A stretch of 64,000 nucleotides of DNA from Gambelia wislizenii (Eukaryota; Chordata; Lepidosauria; Squamata; Crotaphytidae), in the NCBI GenBank assembly GCA_030847615.1, contig JAUMIR010000005.1, forward strand, positions 109,211,116-109,275,115, given 5' to 3'. Positions 54,731 through 64,000 of this stretch are shown here, in pieces (within the stretch, counting starts at the first letter, position 1; each line of letters opens with the position of its first letter). Under the pieces are notes generated by a model that saw nothing but the letters and a program-made list of their open reading frames with translations, searched no databases and was not told where the DNA came from. The translations under genes and the position numbers were made by a program.

Positions 54731-55325
54731 GATTATCATAGAGTTGGAAGAGACCACAAGGGCATCCAGTCCAACCCCCTGCCATGCTGGAATACACAAC
54801 CAAACCATTTTTGAGAGATGGCCATCCAGCCTCTGTTTAAAAACCTCCAAAGAAGGAGACTCCACCACACTACTAGGCAGTGTATTTCACTTCCAAACAG
54901 CTCATACTGTTGCAAAGTTCTTCCTAATGTTTAGGTGCAATCTCTTTTCCTGTAGTTTGAACCCATTGCTCTGTGTCCTAGTCTCTGGAGCAGCAGAAAA
55001 AAAGGTTGCTCCATCCACAGTATGACATCCCTTCAAATATTTAAACATGGCTATCATGTCCCCTCTCAACCTTCTCTTCTCCAGACTAAACATGCCCAGC
55101 TCTCTAAGCCACTCCTCACAGGGCATGGCTTCCAGACCTTCCACCATCCTGGTCTCCCTCCTCTGGACACATTCCAGCTTCTCAATATCCTTCCTGAATT
55201 GTGGTGCTCAGAACTGGACACAGTATTCCAGGTGAGGTCTGACCAGAGCAGAATAGAGTGGTACTATTACTTCCCTTGTTCGAGACACTATACTATACAA
55301 TGGCTTTTTTAGCTGCTGCATCACA

Positions 55326-55679
55326 CTACTGTTTTATGTTCAGATTCTTGTCCTCTAAGACTCCTAGATCCTTTTCACATGTACTGCCCTCAAGCCCTGT
55401 GTCACCCATCCTATATCTGTGCATTTCATTTTTACTGCCCACGTGTAGTATCCTACATTTCTCCCTGTTGAAATTCATTTTGTTAATATTGGCCCAGCTT
55501 TCTAATCTGTTCAGGTCATTTTGGATTCTGATCCTGTCCTCTGGTGTATTAGTTACTCCTAATTTGGTGTCATCTGCAAACTTGATAAGCACACCCTCTA
55601 TTCCCTCATCCAAGTCATTGATAAAGATGTTGAATAGCACTGGGCCCAGGACAGAACCCTGTGGCACCCCACTAGTCAC
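55326..55679 (-). pseudogene. CR1 reverse transcriptase fragment
   Basis: 117 codons with TSGVPQGSVLGPVLFNIFIN and the catalytic FADD box, then EDRIRIQNDLNRLESWA and [12 protein letters not shown], the same region as 11972-12196. It is open across the palm only. The finger region upstream and thumb downstream are in other frames. Confidence 0.85.
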
Positions 55680-55843
55680 TTCTCTCCAGGATGAAGAGGA
55701 GCCATTGATGATTACACTTTGGGTTCAGTTAGTCAACCAATTACAAATCCATAGAACAGTTACATTGTCTAGCCCACAGCTTACTAACTTTTTTGCAAGA
55801 ATATGATGGGGGACCTTGTCAAAAGCCTTATTGAAATCAAGAT

Positions 55844-55850
<7 letters not shown>

Positions 55851-55878
<28 letters not shown>

Positions 55879-56152
55879 TTTATTTATATCCCGCCCCTGT
55901 GCGAGCAATCGGGGCGGCTTACAACAATAAAATACACAGTATAAAACAGCTCAAAATCCCTTCCCCCCCCTTAAAACATTATTAAATTAATACAAATTAA
56001 AATCAATATATAATACAGTTTATTAAAAACCCTTTCGAGCAAGCAGCATCAGTTTGGAGGTCCAGAAGCAACCTCCAGAGGGGGTTCCTGAGGCCGGGGT
56101 TAGCTATTCTGGAAAAGCCTGCCTGAAGAGAACCGTCTTGACAGCCTTTTAA
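55851..56152 (-). mobile_element. L2-type tail inserted in CR1
   Basis: ATA/AAT run, then TTTATATCCCGCCCCTGTGC, GGGGCGGCTTACAA, and up to CCGTCTTGACAGCCTTTT, collinear with 51384-51675. It interrupts CR1 between AAGATAAACTAT and AAAACTAGATCCACAGG. The repeated AAACTA marks a likely target duplication. It therefore moved after the CR1 was in place. Confidence 0.8.
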
Positions 56153-57220
56153 AAACTAGATCCACAGGATTCCCTTCATCTATCAACTTTGTAACTCTGT
56201 CAAAAAAAGAGATAAGATTACTCTGGCATAACTTGTTTTTGAGAAATCCATGTTGACTTTTAGTGGTTACAGCATTCCTTTATAAGTGATTACAGACTGT
56301 CTGTTTAATGCTCTGCTCTAGAAACTTTCCTGGTATTGATTTTAGGCTGACTTGGAATAATTATTTAGGTCTTCTGTTTTCCCCTTTGTAAAGATGGGGA
56401 CACTGTTTGCACTCTTCCAGTCTGCTGGGACCTCTCCTGTTCTCCAGGAGTTCTCAAAGATTATTGACAGTGGTTCTAAGATTACTTCTGCCAGTTCTTT
56501 TAATACCCTTGGATGAAGTTGATCTGGCCCTGGAGACTTGAACTCATTTATACTGGCTAGGTATTCCTGAATTAATTCTGTGTTGTAATTCTCCTACTGC
56601 ATTGTCTGCTCCATTTCCCCCAAGTTGAACACTGTCCCCCCCCTTTGGAAGAAAACTGAAGCAAAGAATGTGTTAAGTTAGTCCTGCCTTTTCTCTGTCC
56701 CCTGTTAGCCTTTTGCCATCTTCTCCTTGCAGCGGCCATACCATTTCCTTGTTCTTCCTTTTGCTATGGACATACCCTCCAAAAGCCCTTTTTATTGTTT
56801 TTAACCTCTCTACAAAGCCTGAGCTCCATCTGTGCTTTAGCTTTTCTGACTTTCCTCCTACATGAGCTGGCTATTTGTTTGAATTCTTCTTTCGTGATTT
56901 CTCCCTTTTTCCATTTCTTGTACTTGTCCTTTTAAAGTTTTATCTCAGTTGAGAGTTCTTTTGACATCCATCCTGGTTTCTTTATACACCTCCCCCTTTT
57001 CCTCCTCATTGGAACTGTTTAAAGTTGCACCTTCAATATCTCACTTTTAAGAAACTCCCATCCCTCATAAACTCCCTTCTTTTTTGGTATTCCTGACCAT
57101 GGGATCACCCCCAGTAATTCCCTAAGTCTTCTGAAATCAGCTTTCTTAAAGTCCAGAATGCATGTCTGACTATGCTTGGCTTCCCCTTTCCTCTGTATAA
57201 CAAACTCCAGGAGAACATGG

Positions 57221-57787
57221 TCAGTTCCCCCCTAAGGATTCTGCCACCTCCACTCCATTAACCAGGTCATCCTCATTGGTTAGGATCAGATCTAAAATAG
57301 CTGATCTCCTTGTTGCCTCTTCTATCTTCTGGACAATTAAATTATCTGTAAGGCAACTGAGGAATTTGTTGGACCTTAAATTCTTGGCAGGGTTAGACTT
57401 CCAACAAATATCAGGATAGTTGAAATCCCCCATTACTACTACATCTGTCCTTTCTGAATATGCTTTCATCTGCTCCAGGAAGACATCATCCAAATCCTTG
57501 GTTTGGCTTGGAGGCCTGTAGTAGACCCCCACAACGACATCCTTGCTGTTTCTCTCTCCCTTAATTTTTACCCAGATGCTCTCAACCTGGCTCCCCAGTT
57601 TTAAATCATGGATATGTTCACCGGTATACACATCCTTAATGTATAATGCTACTCCACCACCCTTCCTGTTTGGTCTATTTTTTCTGAAATAGGTTATACC
57701 CCTATACATTCTTTTCCTATGTAGTGCCAAATTTTGCAAACCCTGAATTGAAGTTGTGGACATTTTTAAAGTTGTGGACAGTTTCAC
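57221..57787 (-). pseudogene. CR1 APE-type endonuclease fragment
   Basis: 188-codon minus frame. Conserved stretches of the exonuclease/endonuclease fold: RKGGGVALYI, GVYYRPP, and GDFNYPDICW with the catalytic D-x-N. LDLILTNEDDLV and the S-D-H region would follow, but the frame ends before the final His. The first part of the domain is missing. Confidence 0.85.
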
Positions 57788-57967
57788 TTACACCTGAAAA
57801 AAGTATGTCCTCTCTAGGCATTTTTAGGTCTTCCAGAATGATTCTATGCTATGTTTCTGCTGGAAATTGCACCAGAAATCATTTGTTTCAATAGGATTTG
57901 CTATTATCAGCCTTCACATTCCCACAGCAAGTCTGGGAATGTATCCCCCACAGATACAGGGGCTGTA
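57785..57967 (-). mobile_element. Tigger-like terminal fragment
   Basis: Read on the minus strand it begins TACAGCCCCTGTATCTGTGG at 57967 and shares the GTCCTCTCTAG block with 4.03 kb. Truncated at the CR1 boundary. Confidence 0.5.
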
Positions 57968-58035
57968 ATGTGTATTATCAAGGAATTCTCAAATATTGGA
58001 AATAATGTGTCTTAAATAATAATAAAAACTCCTTC

Positions 58036-58259
58036 TACAGTTGGCCCTCTATATCCACAAATTTTGTATCCACAGATTCAAGCATTCATGGCTTGAGATT
58101 TTTTTTTAATCCAAAAAGCTAACCTTGATTTTGTCATTTTATATAAGGGACACCATTTTACTCTACCACTATATATAATGGGACTTGAGCACCCATGGAT
58201 TTTGGAATCCATGGGGGCCCCTGAATCCAAACCTCAGTGGATTACAAGGGCCCACTGTA
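58036..58259. mobile_element. Tigger/pogo-like MITE, 220 bp
   Basis: Element 58038-58257 starts CAGTTGGCCCTCTATATCCAC and ends with the complement of CAGTGGGCCCTTGTAATCCAC. TA at both flanks (58036-58037, 58258-58259). Termini and TA duplication are those of Tigger/MER2-type Tc1-mariner elements. Confidence 0.85.
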
Positions 58260-58348
58260 ATCTGTATTCTTCTGAGTCAAATTAATAAAAGTGACCTGAT
58301 CACAATTCAGTACAACAGTTCTAATTACTCTGGTTGGGCTTCCTTGGA

Positions 58349-58355
<7 letters not shown>

Positions 58356-58387
<32 letters not shown>
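58356..58387. repeat. (GT)n microsatellite
   Basis: Sixteen GT units. Confidence 0.95.
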
Positions 58388-58388
<1 letters not shown>

Positions 58389-58389
58389 T

Positions 58390-59570
58390 AAACAGTTAAG
58401 AAACAGCAACATCTGACCTTTTTTTGTTTAAAAAGAACTGTCTTATTTCTGTATATAATGATAGTTAGATCCAGCTTTTCCAACAATTGCTAATGTCATA
58501 CATTATTTACCACGATATTGGATCTGAAATTGAGCAACAAGAGGAAAAAATGGTTCAGGTGAATAATAAGAACGTGATGGCAAAAATTAATCTTGGGAAT
58601 AACTTTGGATTCAGTGATCAACCATTGTTTTGATGTTATTAGATTGGAAGGGCAAGTGGAACTCAAGCTGCAACTATATTTGATTTTTCCAAAGGTATTT
58701 CCCCCCTAAAGCAATGCAGGTTAATGAGGTGAATTGGCCCAAAGACTTACATCCTTTAATGCTGAAAATGGCAAAAACATCTTTAAGCCAACTGTGCATA
58801 TGTTATATACAATCTGCATTCTAAGCAAGCTTAGAATGCAGAAAAAACATGAGGCAGAAGGATTAGATTTGACTGGGTGAATAATAATTTTACACTCCAA
58901 CCGTAAAACACATTTCTTTAGTTTAAAGGTCTACTGATATCACTGGTTAGACTTTTGCCATTTGTACTGATGTGGTACTTCTCTAAGAGAAGGCTGTTAT
59001 ACAGGATATGGGTGGGGGGAACCATCAAGAGAAACAGAGATAGAGGATGTGTTTTAAATGAAGACTAAATAGAGGGAATAAAACAATACAGTCTACAATA
59101 TGACATGGAAATCTGTTGTGTGTGGTTTTTTTAAATGCACAGGGTATGCATAAGCCATTGGACTAACTAAAGTAGCTCTTTGGATGCCAGCCAAGAAATA
59201 ATACACTAAGGATGGAAAAGATATTAAGAAAGCTTGGATGTATGGAACAGATGCTTAATGAATACTTTGTCTCTGTTTTTAGTAAGGATTATAGTATTAA
59301 AAGGCACCATCTAAAAAGTATGCCTGATCTTAACAAGAACCAATTCTTACAAGGAGGTTAAAGACACTTTGGAATGACTGGTAGTATATGTATGTGGCAG
59401 GAGCATTGAAATGGTCAATTTTTAACTGAACAAACATTCAGTGGCTACAGCTGTAAGACCCTATCCGAAGGGGTAATTCCATCTTACTTAGAAGAATATC
59501 CATTTACCAGACTCCTCTGCCTGATTCCCATTAACAGTATTCAAAGTTTTCCATACTTGGACTGTATCCT
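58390..59570. other. Unassigned DNA
   Basis: AT-rich, with no gene or repeat recognised. Confidence 0.5.
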
Positions 59571-59574
59571 AGTC

Positions 59575-59665
59575 CAGGGATGCATTATATGTGGTCCTCC
59601 AGTTGTTGTAGGTTTGCAGTTCCCATAAACCATCATTTTTAGCTCTGGTAACCAGGGATAATAGA
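59575..59665 (+). mobile_element. hAT MITE fragment
   Basis: CAGGGATGCATTATATGTGG, TCCTCCAGTTGTTGTAGG and GCAGTTCCCATAA resemble the left half of a common squamate hAT MITE. No right terminus found. Confidence 0.4.
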
Positions 59666-59917
59666 AGATTCAGTTCAGGAACAGTTCAAAAGCTTCATGG
59701 CCTCAATGCACATCAACATTTTCTAATATCCCTTGATATCTGGGATAGCACTCCACCTCTTCTGTGGTCATACCAGCAAGGTGTTGGGACACAAAAATAA
59801 ATGTCTTATACCTTGACACTGGGCTACATTATTTTAAAAAAGAAATCTCACTGAAACGTTTCCTCCAGGCAAGATTGCACAGTTGCCAAAGTATCCTTCT
59901 GTCCATAGAATATTTCA

Positions 59918-60559
59918 GGGCTTGTCTAGATGAGAAGATATAATGCTGATTGCTAAGCATTAATGTAAATTTGCAGCAGCTTTCATTTGTCTATATGGTT
60001 TCTTGGCAAAATCACTGGTATGTGACGTTATCCATATTTGATGTTCACACAGAGCCATGCCTGCAAATCAAGATGCTGCCCAGGAGTGAACTGCTCAAGT
60101 TATTATTCTTAACAAGTTGCTGCTGCTGCACAGCATTTTTTTTTTTAATGTAAATCTAAGGTGCACAAGTGCGACCTATCATTTAAAAAGTTTTTTGTGG
60201 CACCTCAGTGCAGCGAAAAAGCACACAATAATGATTGGGAAACTCCAAAATGGCACTTTAGCCACTTTGTTGCCAGCAAGCCTGCCCCCTGTGCATGTCT
60301 GACCAATTATGTTTCCACTTCTGCTCTTATCTGGGAATGAGCAGTGATGTGATCCAGTTGTCTTAATGAGCGGGAATACACATTTCCCCCACATTAAAAA
60401 AAAAATCCTTGGGATAAGCCACAAAGGCTTCTCCTGTGTAGTTTTTGGAGTTTTGCCCCCCTCCTTCCAAATATGGCAAATCACAATGGGCTCTCATTGG
60501 GACAAAAGGTATTCTCCTCGAATTCTATGAGAAGATTTTTTCACCATCTAGACAACCTC
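59918..60559. mobile_element. Possible 642-bp TIR element
   Basis: GGGCTTGTCTAGATG at 59918 pairs with the complement of GAGGTTGTCTAGATG ending at 60559. Flanking trinucleotides are TCA and ACA, an imperfect 3-bp duplication. The overlapping frames inside have no domain. Confidence 0.4.
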
Positions 60560-61595
60560 ACAGATAATTTTGTTAAATATTATGTCTTCTGTGTTTTCAG
60601 GAAACAATGGAAGATGTATTCCTTTTTATGTTTTCTGAAACATCAGTTAGTCATTTCAAATAGGATGCCAAAACATTATATCCTCCTGTACTTTTTTAGA
60701 AGTAGCAATATATCTTTAAATGCTACTTCTATTTTCTCAGTTCCCTTAAAAACAATATAAACCACATCTATTGGCAATCATATTTTCAAGAAAATTATGG
60801 AATTATACCAAACAAATGACAGTATACCACTTTAAATCTATTTATGCTAAACAAATGTTTTCTTCATCACATCCTGATCTAAGTAGCATGACCACAGAGA
60901 GAGGAAACAAACTCCAAGGTCATTTAGAAACTCATGATACCACATGAGATTTGCTATTTTTTATTTTAGAGCAGAAAAATATTTCAACTCTGACAATGTA
61001 GGTCAATTTCTATTAATCAAGAAAACCCAAAAATGTTAGAGAACACAAGAGAGTGTAGCTTTCTTCAGAAGAAACCTTTATTAAGTCATATGATTAAGGT
61101 GGAGAAGGACAGAAAATTGAATGCTTTAAAAGGAGCTGTGGAGTTATTGTTAATTTTTCCTCCCAGTTTGAAGATCACAAACCTTTGAAAATAGACACAA
61201 TTAATGTAAGGATTAAATAAATTGGGGCTAAATAAAGACTTGTTGACAATAGAAGATAAAGTTTAAGAGGAATAGCAATGACAGCATCAGGTTGAGAACA
61301 CAGAGAAAAGAACATCACAAGCTGCTGAAGGAAATGGTGGGGTTTATATGCCTGTGCATGTGTATATATGTATGTATATAAAGGCATTTAAGTTTAAGCA
61401 CTCCCATTTTCTGTAGATAGAGTAACCAGAAGCAAATACACGGTCAAAGACTCACAGAGGTCAAGAAGACCCAAGGCAGCAATCAGGACAAGAGAGCAGA
61501 AGCTAGGTAGCTTTTCTACACACTAGAAGCAAGTTTCTTGAACTGCGATGGTAGCTTTGAGGTAAAGGATTTATAGCTGGGATGGAAAAATGTGA
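60560..61595. other. Unassigned DNA
   Basis: No gene recognised. AT-rich. Confidence 0.5.
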
Positions 61596-61599
61596 CAGT

Positions 61600-61686
61600 C
61601 AAAATACCCCGAAGACACCAAATCCTTAAGATCTTGGCAGTTAAGCAGGATCAGGCCTGGTCAGAACTTAGGAAGGAGACTGCTGA
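61600..61686 (+). pseudogene. 5S-rRNA-derived fragment
   Basis: CCCCGAAGACACC, GATCTTGGCAGTTAAGCAGG, ATCAGGCCTGGTCAGAACTT and AGGAAGGAGACTGC are collinear with vertebrate 5S rRNA (GATCTCGGAAGCTAAGCAGG, GTCGGGCCTGGTTAGTACTT, GGATGGGAGACCGC). The first third and the 3' end are missing or diverged, so it is not a functional gene. It is a 5S pseudogene or the head of a 5S-derived SINE. It abuts the end of the Ngaro relic at 61.69 kb. Confidence 0.8.
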
Positions 61687-61689
61687 TTG

Positions 61690-62480
61690 CCGGCCGATTG
61701 CGGGAATAATGAGACCACACACATGAAATGGGGTGAAATAAAGTATTTTATTAAATTCAGCTGATTTAATACCCTCTAAGATCTTCAGCAGAGGGAGGCA
61801 ACCTCATGAGGGACCAGCTGAGGCAGTAGGTCTATGCTAGACCACACCCCTCAGCCTTCCCGGGCAAACACCTGGGTCCTGGAGAGGAACCCCAGTTGCC
61901 TGGAGTTGCTCACCAGCCGGCCCGCATCTGGAAGGTGAACCCAAAAATGCCTTACTCAATCCCCACGGATTGAGGTGAAGGATTATCCTTTAGGCCAACC
62001 CCAAGGCGGGTCTCCTTCTGTCCCCTTAGGCCCCATGATTTGAAGTGGCCCTTCCAGAGACCCTACCTTCACCGAAATTGGTGCCAAGGTGCCCACCGAA
62101 ACTACGCCTCCCCCTTCCCCGCCACAGAAAGGAGCAAGCGTCTGCTTAGTCCCTTTCCCCCACCAGCTTGTCCAAAAGGTCCCTAACCCCTTGGAGAAGA
62201 TCGCCCAAGAATATCAAATTTCTAACATCTGAGAAATGCACCCCATCTGCTCTGTAGAGCTTGGGTCTCTTGGACACAATGTCTGGATGTGACAGGTAAA
62301 ATCCCAACCCCTTATGCATGGCATTTTTAATTTCCCAATTAGCCCCCTTCCGGGCCTTGTCAATTAGACAGGGATCACCATCCCCTTGCCAAAGCCTTCT
62401 AGGCAGCATGGCGGACCACATGACGGTAACCTCAGGCCACCGAGACCTGATTAACCACCTGCCATGTCATTCTCCACTCC
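61690..62480 (-). mobile_element. Ngaro/DIRS-like relic, copy 4 (hydrolase and 3' end)
   Basis: Shares the terminus CCGATTG...GAATAATGAGACCACACACA and 400 bp with copy 2 at 9.25-9.69 kb. It then continues into the hydrolase C-terminus. Truncated near the 27-bp minisatellite at 62481. Confidence 0.75.
62146..62421 (-). pseudogene. SGNH hydrolase C-terminal part, best-kept copy
   Basis: 91-codon minus frame with RLWQGDGDPCLIDKARKGAN, a helical stretch and LYRADGVHFSDVRNLIFLGD. The D-x-x-H catalytic block (DGVH) is intact here, in contrast to copy 1 (DGIY). The nucleophile block and GGND block are cut off. Such hydrolases accompany some Ngaro-type elements, where their role is unknown. The cell site and substrate cannot be told from this piece. 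Confidence 0.65.
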
Positions 62481-62623
62481 AGGGAGGCACGCAAGCACTC
62501 CCGCTCTAGGGAGGCACACAGGCGCTCCCACTCCAGGGAGGCAAACAGGTGCTCCCACCTCAGGGAGGCATACAGGTGCTCCCACTCCATGGAGGCACAC
62601 TGGCACTCCCGCTCCAGGGAGGA
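62481..62623. repeat. 27-bp minisatellite, about 5.3 units
   Basis: Units start AGGGAGGCA at 62481, 62508, 62535, 62562 and (ATGGAGGCA) 62589, with a partial sixth at 62616. The 27-bp period keeps frames open on both strands, giving nine-residue repeats such as GVGAPVCLP on the minus strand. Not evidence of a gene. Confidence 0.92.
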
Positions 62624-62751
62624 ACAACACCTGTTTAAAAACTAATCTCTTACTTCTATGCAGAACAGTGACATGAAGCATTTCTTTCTTCTTCTAATGG
62701 AGGATACCTTTCCATTGGTTCTCTTGTGTCATCCCAAGAGGGAAGGGATTT

Positions 62752-62917
62752 ATTTAAACCAGTGGTGTGCAAGCCACAGATGTTTTGGACTTCAGATCCA
62801 GATGTTTGAGACTTCAGATCCCAGAATTTCTGACTGTTGGCCAAGCCAGCTGGGGCTTCTGGGAGTTGAAATCCAAAACATCTTGAGGACCAAAGTTTGG
62901 AAACCCCTGATTTAAAC
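62752..62917. mobile_element. hAT MITE, 150 bp
   Basis: Element 62760-62909 starts CAGTGGTGTGCAAGCC and ends TTTGGAAACCCCTG. It is flanked by a perfect 8-bp duplication, ATTTAAAC (62752-62759, 62910-62917). Inner arms with CAGATGTTTTGGACTTCA and TGAAATCCAAAACATCTTG pair. Confidence 0.92.
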
Positions 62918-63220
62918 CATTCTGCACCAGGAAATGCCCCTACTACAGTGCTGTTTAAAATAACGTATTTATTTCTTTCAATAATCCCTTCCTTCATGGG
63001 GTGTGCACCAAAGAACCACATGAGGCATCACTCCACAGTGTGTGTTTAGCGCTTCTTCCTTTACCTGGAGCAAAACCTCCTATGGGCTGTCTAGTGCCCT
63101 GCTAAGAGGGAAGGGGCCAGTAAAGGAATCTCTTTGAACAGCTTTGCAGCAGGAGACAATGCAGGAGGAGTTTTTCTCACAATGAATGATGTCATGAATT
63201 ATAAACTTATTTTGGAGATG
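62918..63220. other. Unassigned DNA
   Basis: No gene or repeat recognised. Confidence 0.5.
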
Positions 63221-63446
63221 GGGTCCTTTCACAGTGTACAATTTATACTGCTATGGATCCACACTGACTGCCATGGCAACATCCTATGGAACCCCGGGGG
63301 TGTGTAGTTTGGTGAGGCACTAGACTTCTCTGGGTGAGAATTCTAAATGCCCCTCCCAAAACTATATATCCCAGGATTTCATAGGAGAGTACCATGGTAG
63401 TTAAAGTCAAATCATAGTGCTGTAATTGTGTAGTGTGAAAGGGCCC
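63221..63446. mobile_element. Fold-back MITE, Harbinger-like
   Basis: GGGTCCTTTCACAGTGTACA pairs with the complement of GGGCCCTTTCACACTACACA at the other end. The interior CTATGGAACCCCGGGGGTGT and CCTGGGATTT..blocks resemble the MITE at 13910-14131. Flanks do not show a clear TTA. Confidence 0.7.
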
Positions 63447-64000
63447 AAGAAGAGATGGGGCAAAAGTAAATACTATCAGTTGTTAAGGATTAACCAGAGC
63501 CTGAACACTTTTTGTACCTAGAAACCAATTCTTCTGTCCAGGATGTAAGAAGTTGTGGTACCACACATGATTAATAAACCTTTGGATAATATATATTCTG
63601 TCAAGGGAAAAAAACTGAATCAGTTCAATATCTTCCTAAAATGAAATAAATGGTATGAGAACTTCAGAAAACTAAACTCAAAAGTGATAGATAAGAGTAA
63701 TAAATCAATACTCTACAGTATGTCACACTTATGCATATAAATCATCTCATCATTACAAAATACAACCATCTATTTAGTACCTGCATACAGTGGAGATGAG
63801 ACTGTGTTATGGAATTTAAAAAGTTTTGTGCACTAAACTTTCACTTTTATAGTATCTAAGAGCTTCATTGGACTTTATCAAACATGACCAAAAACATGCC
63901 ATTAGAACGCGACAATACCACAAAGGGCTGAAATTATCAGACAACGACATCACTTACCCATTCCCACTGTGTCACGCTGGTGTGAATGAGGCTTAACCTA
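63447..64000. other. Unassigned DNA to window end
   Basis: AT-rich, with no gene. Confidence 0.5.

Larger units (their letters stand above)
54732..57765 (-). mobile_element. Long CR1 LINE, antisense, broken and interrupted
   Basis: About 3 kb on the minus strand. Endonuclease frame 57787-57221 has GGGVALYIKDV, VVGVYYRPPS and VVMGDFNYPDICW. RT palm frame 55679-55326 has SGVPQGSVLGPVLFNIFIND and KFADDTKLG. The C-terminal frame 55147-54902 and [14 protein letters not shown] (near 54850) follow, then the 3' end ATCATAGAGTTGGAAGAGACC (complement view) at 54732. Several frameshifts fall between endonuclease and RT, and an L2 tail is inserted at 55851-56152. The endonuclease lacks its N-terminus (5' truncation). 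This is the most complete CR1 here but it is non-functional. Confidence 0.92.

Noticed and set aside
61600..61686. Functional 5S rRNA gene
   Set aside because: Only part of the gene aligns, with many substitutions and no terminator run of T.
62481..62623. CRISPR-like array
   Set aside because: Units are contiguous with no unique spacers, and the genome is eukaryotic.
62451..62681. Repeat protein GVGAPVCLP on the minus strand
   Set aside because: A translation of a 27-bp minisatellite. The opposite strand is equally open.

Overview
This window is eukaryotic, most likely from a squamate reptile (lizard or snake). The sequence is A+T-rich and studded with microsatellites. It carries CR1 3' ends with the ATTCTATG octamer tail, L2-type LINE tails with AAT runs, tRNA-derived SINEs of the Sauria type ending in a Bov-B-like tail, hAT, Harbinger and Tigger-like MITEs, and tyrosine-recombinase retrotransposons. 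That mixture is typical of squamates. I see no host exon, CpG-island promoter or functional RNA gene. The window reads as intergenic or intronic DNA, and essentially all long open frames belong to mobile elements.

Layout. 1-3.3 kb: degraded L2 and two fold-back elements. 3.8-7.1 kb: a 3.26-kb hAT-type element with a perfect 8-bp target duplication, into which a LINE fragment, a CR1, a 352-bp hAT MITE, a Sauria SINE and probably a Tigger-like element have inserted. 7.3-10 kb: two minus-strand relics of a Ngaro/DIRS-like family that encodes a tyrosine recombinase (YR) and an SGNH hydrolase. 12-12.9 kb: CR1. 14.56-20.13 kb: a complete Ty1/copia retrotransposon with 675-bp LTRs, GAACC target duplication, intact 1321-codon gag-pol, polypurine tract, and a primer site matching the anticodon arm of initiator-Met tRNA. 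21-22.9 kb: a third YR/hydrolase relic with reverse transcriptase (RT) remains. 23.9-24.4 kb: LINE C-terminal fragment. 26.8-28.4 kb: CR1 split by a 961-bp Harbinger-like insertion. 31-40 kb: unassigned AT-rich DNA with a 610-bp TIR element, a possibly related inverted copy, a 329-bp near-perfect fold-back and a short SINE. 41.68-48.36 kb: a G+C-rich, nearly complete Ngaro-like element (gag, RT/RNase H, YR) with the split direct repeats A1-ORFs-B1-A2-B2. 48.4-53.8 kb: L2 pieces and a hAT MITE. 54.7-57.8 kb: a 3-kb antisense CR1 interrupted by an L2 tail. 58-64 kb: Tigger and hAT MITEs, a 5S-rRNA-derived fragment, a fourth YR/hydrolase relic and a 27-bp minisatellite.

How it works together. 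Two elements look young. The copia element has identical-looking LTRs and no break in its polyprotein. The Ngaro-like element has nearly identical repeats, but one in-frame TAA in its RT frame. The rest is a stratified record of older insertions. No previously undescribed host system is evident. The most interesting structures are the half-tRNA priming site of the copia element, the hairpin arrays in the Ngaro repeats, and the recurrent hydrolase-bearing relics.
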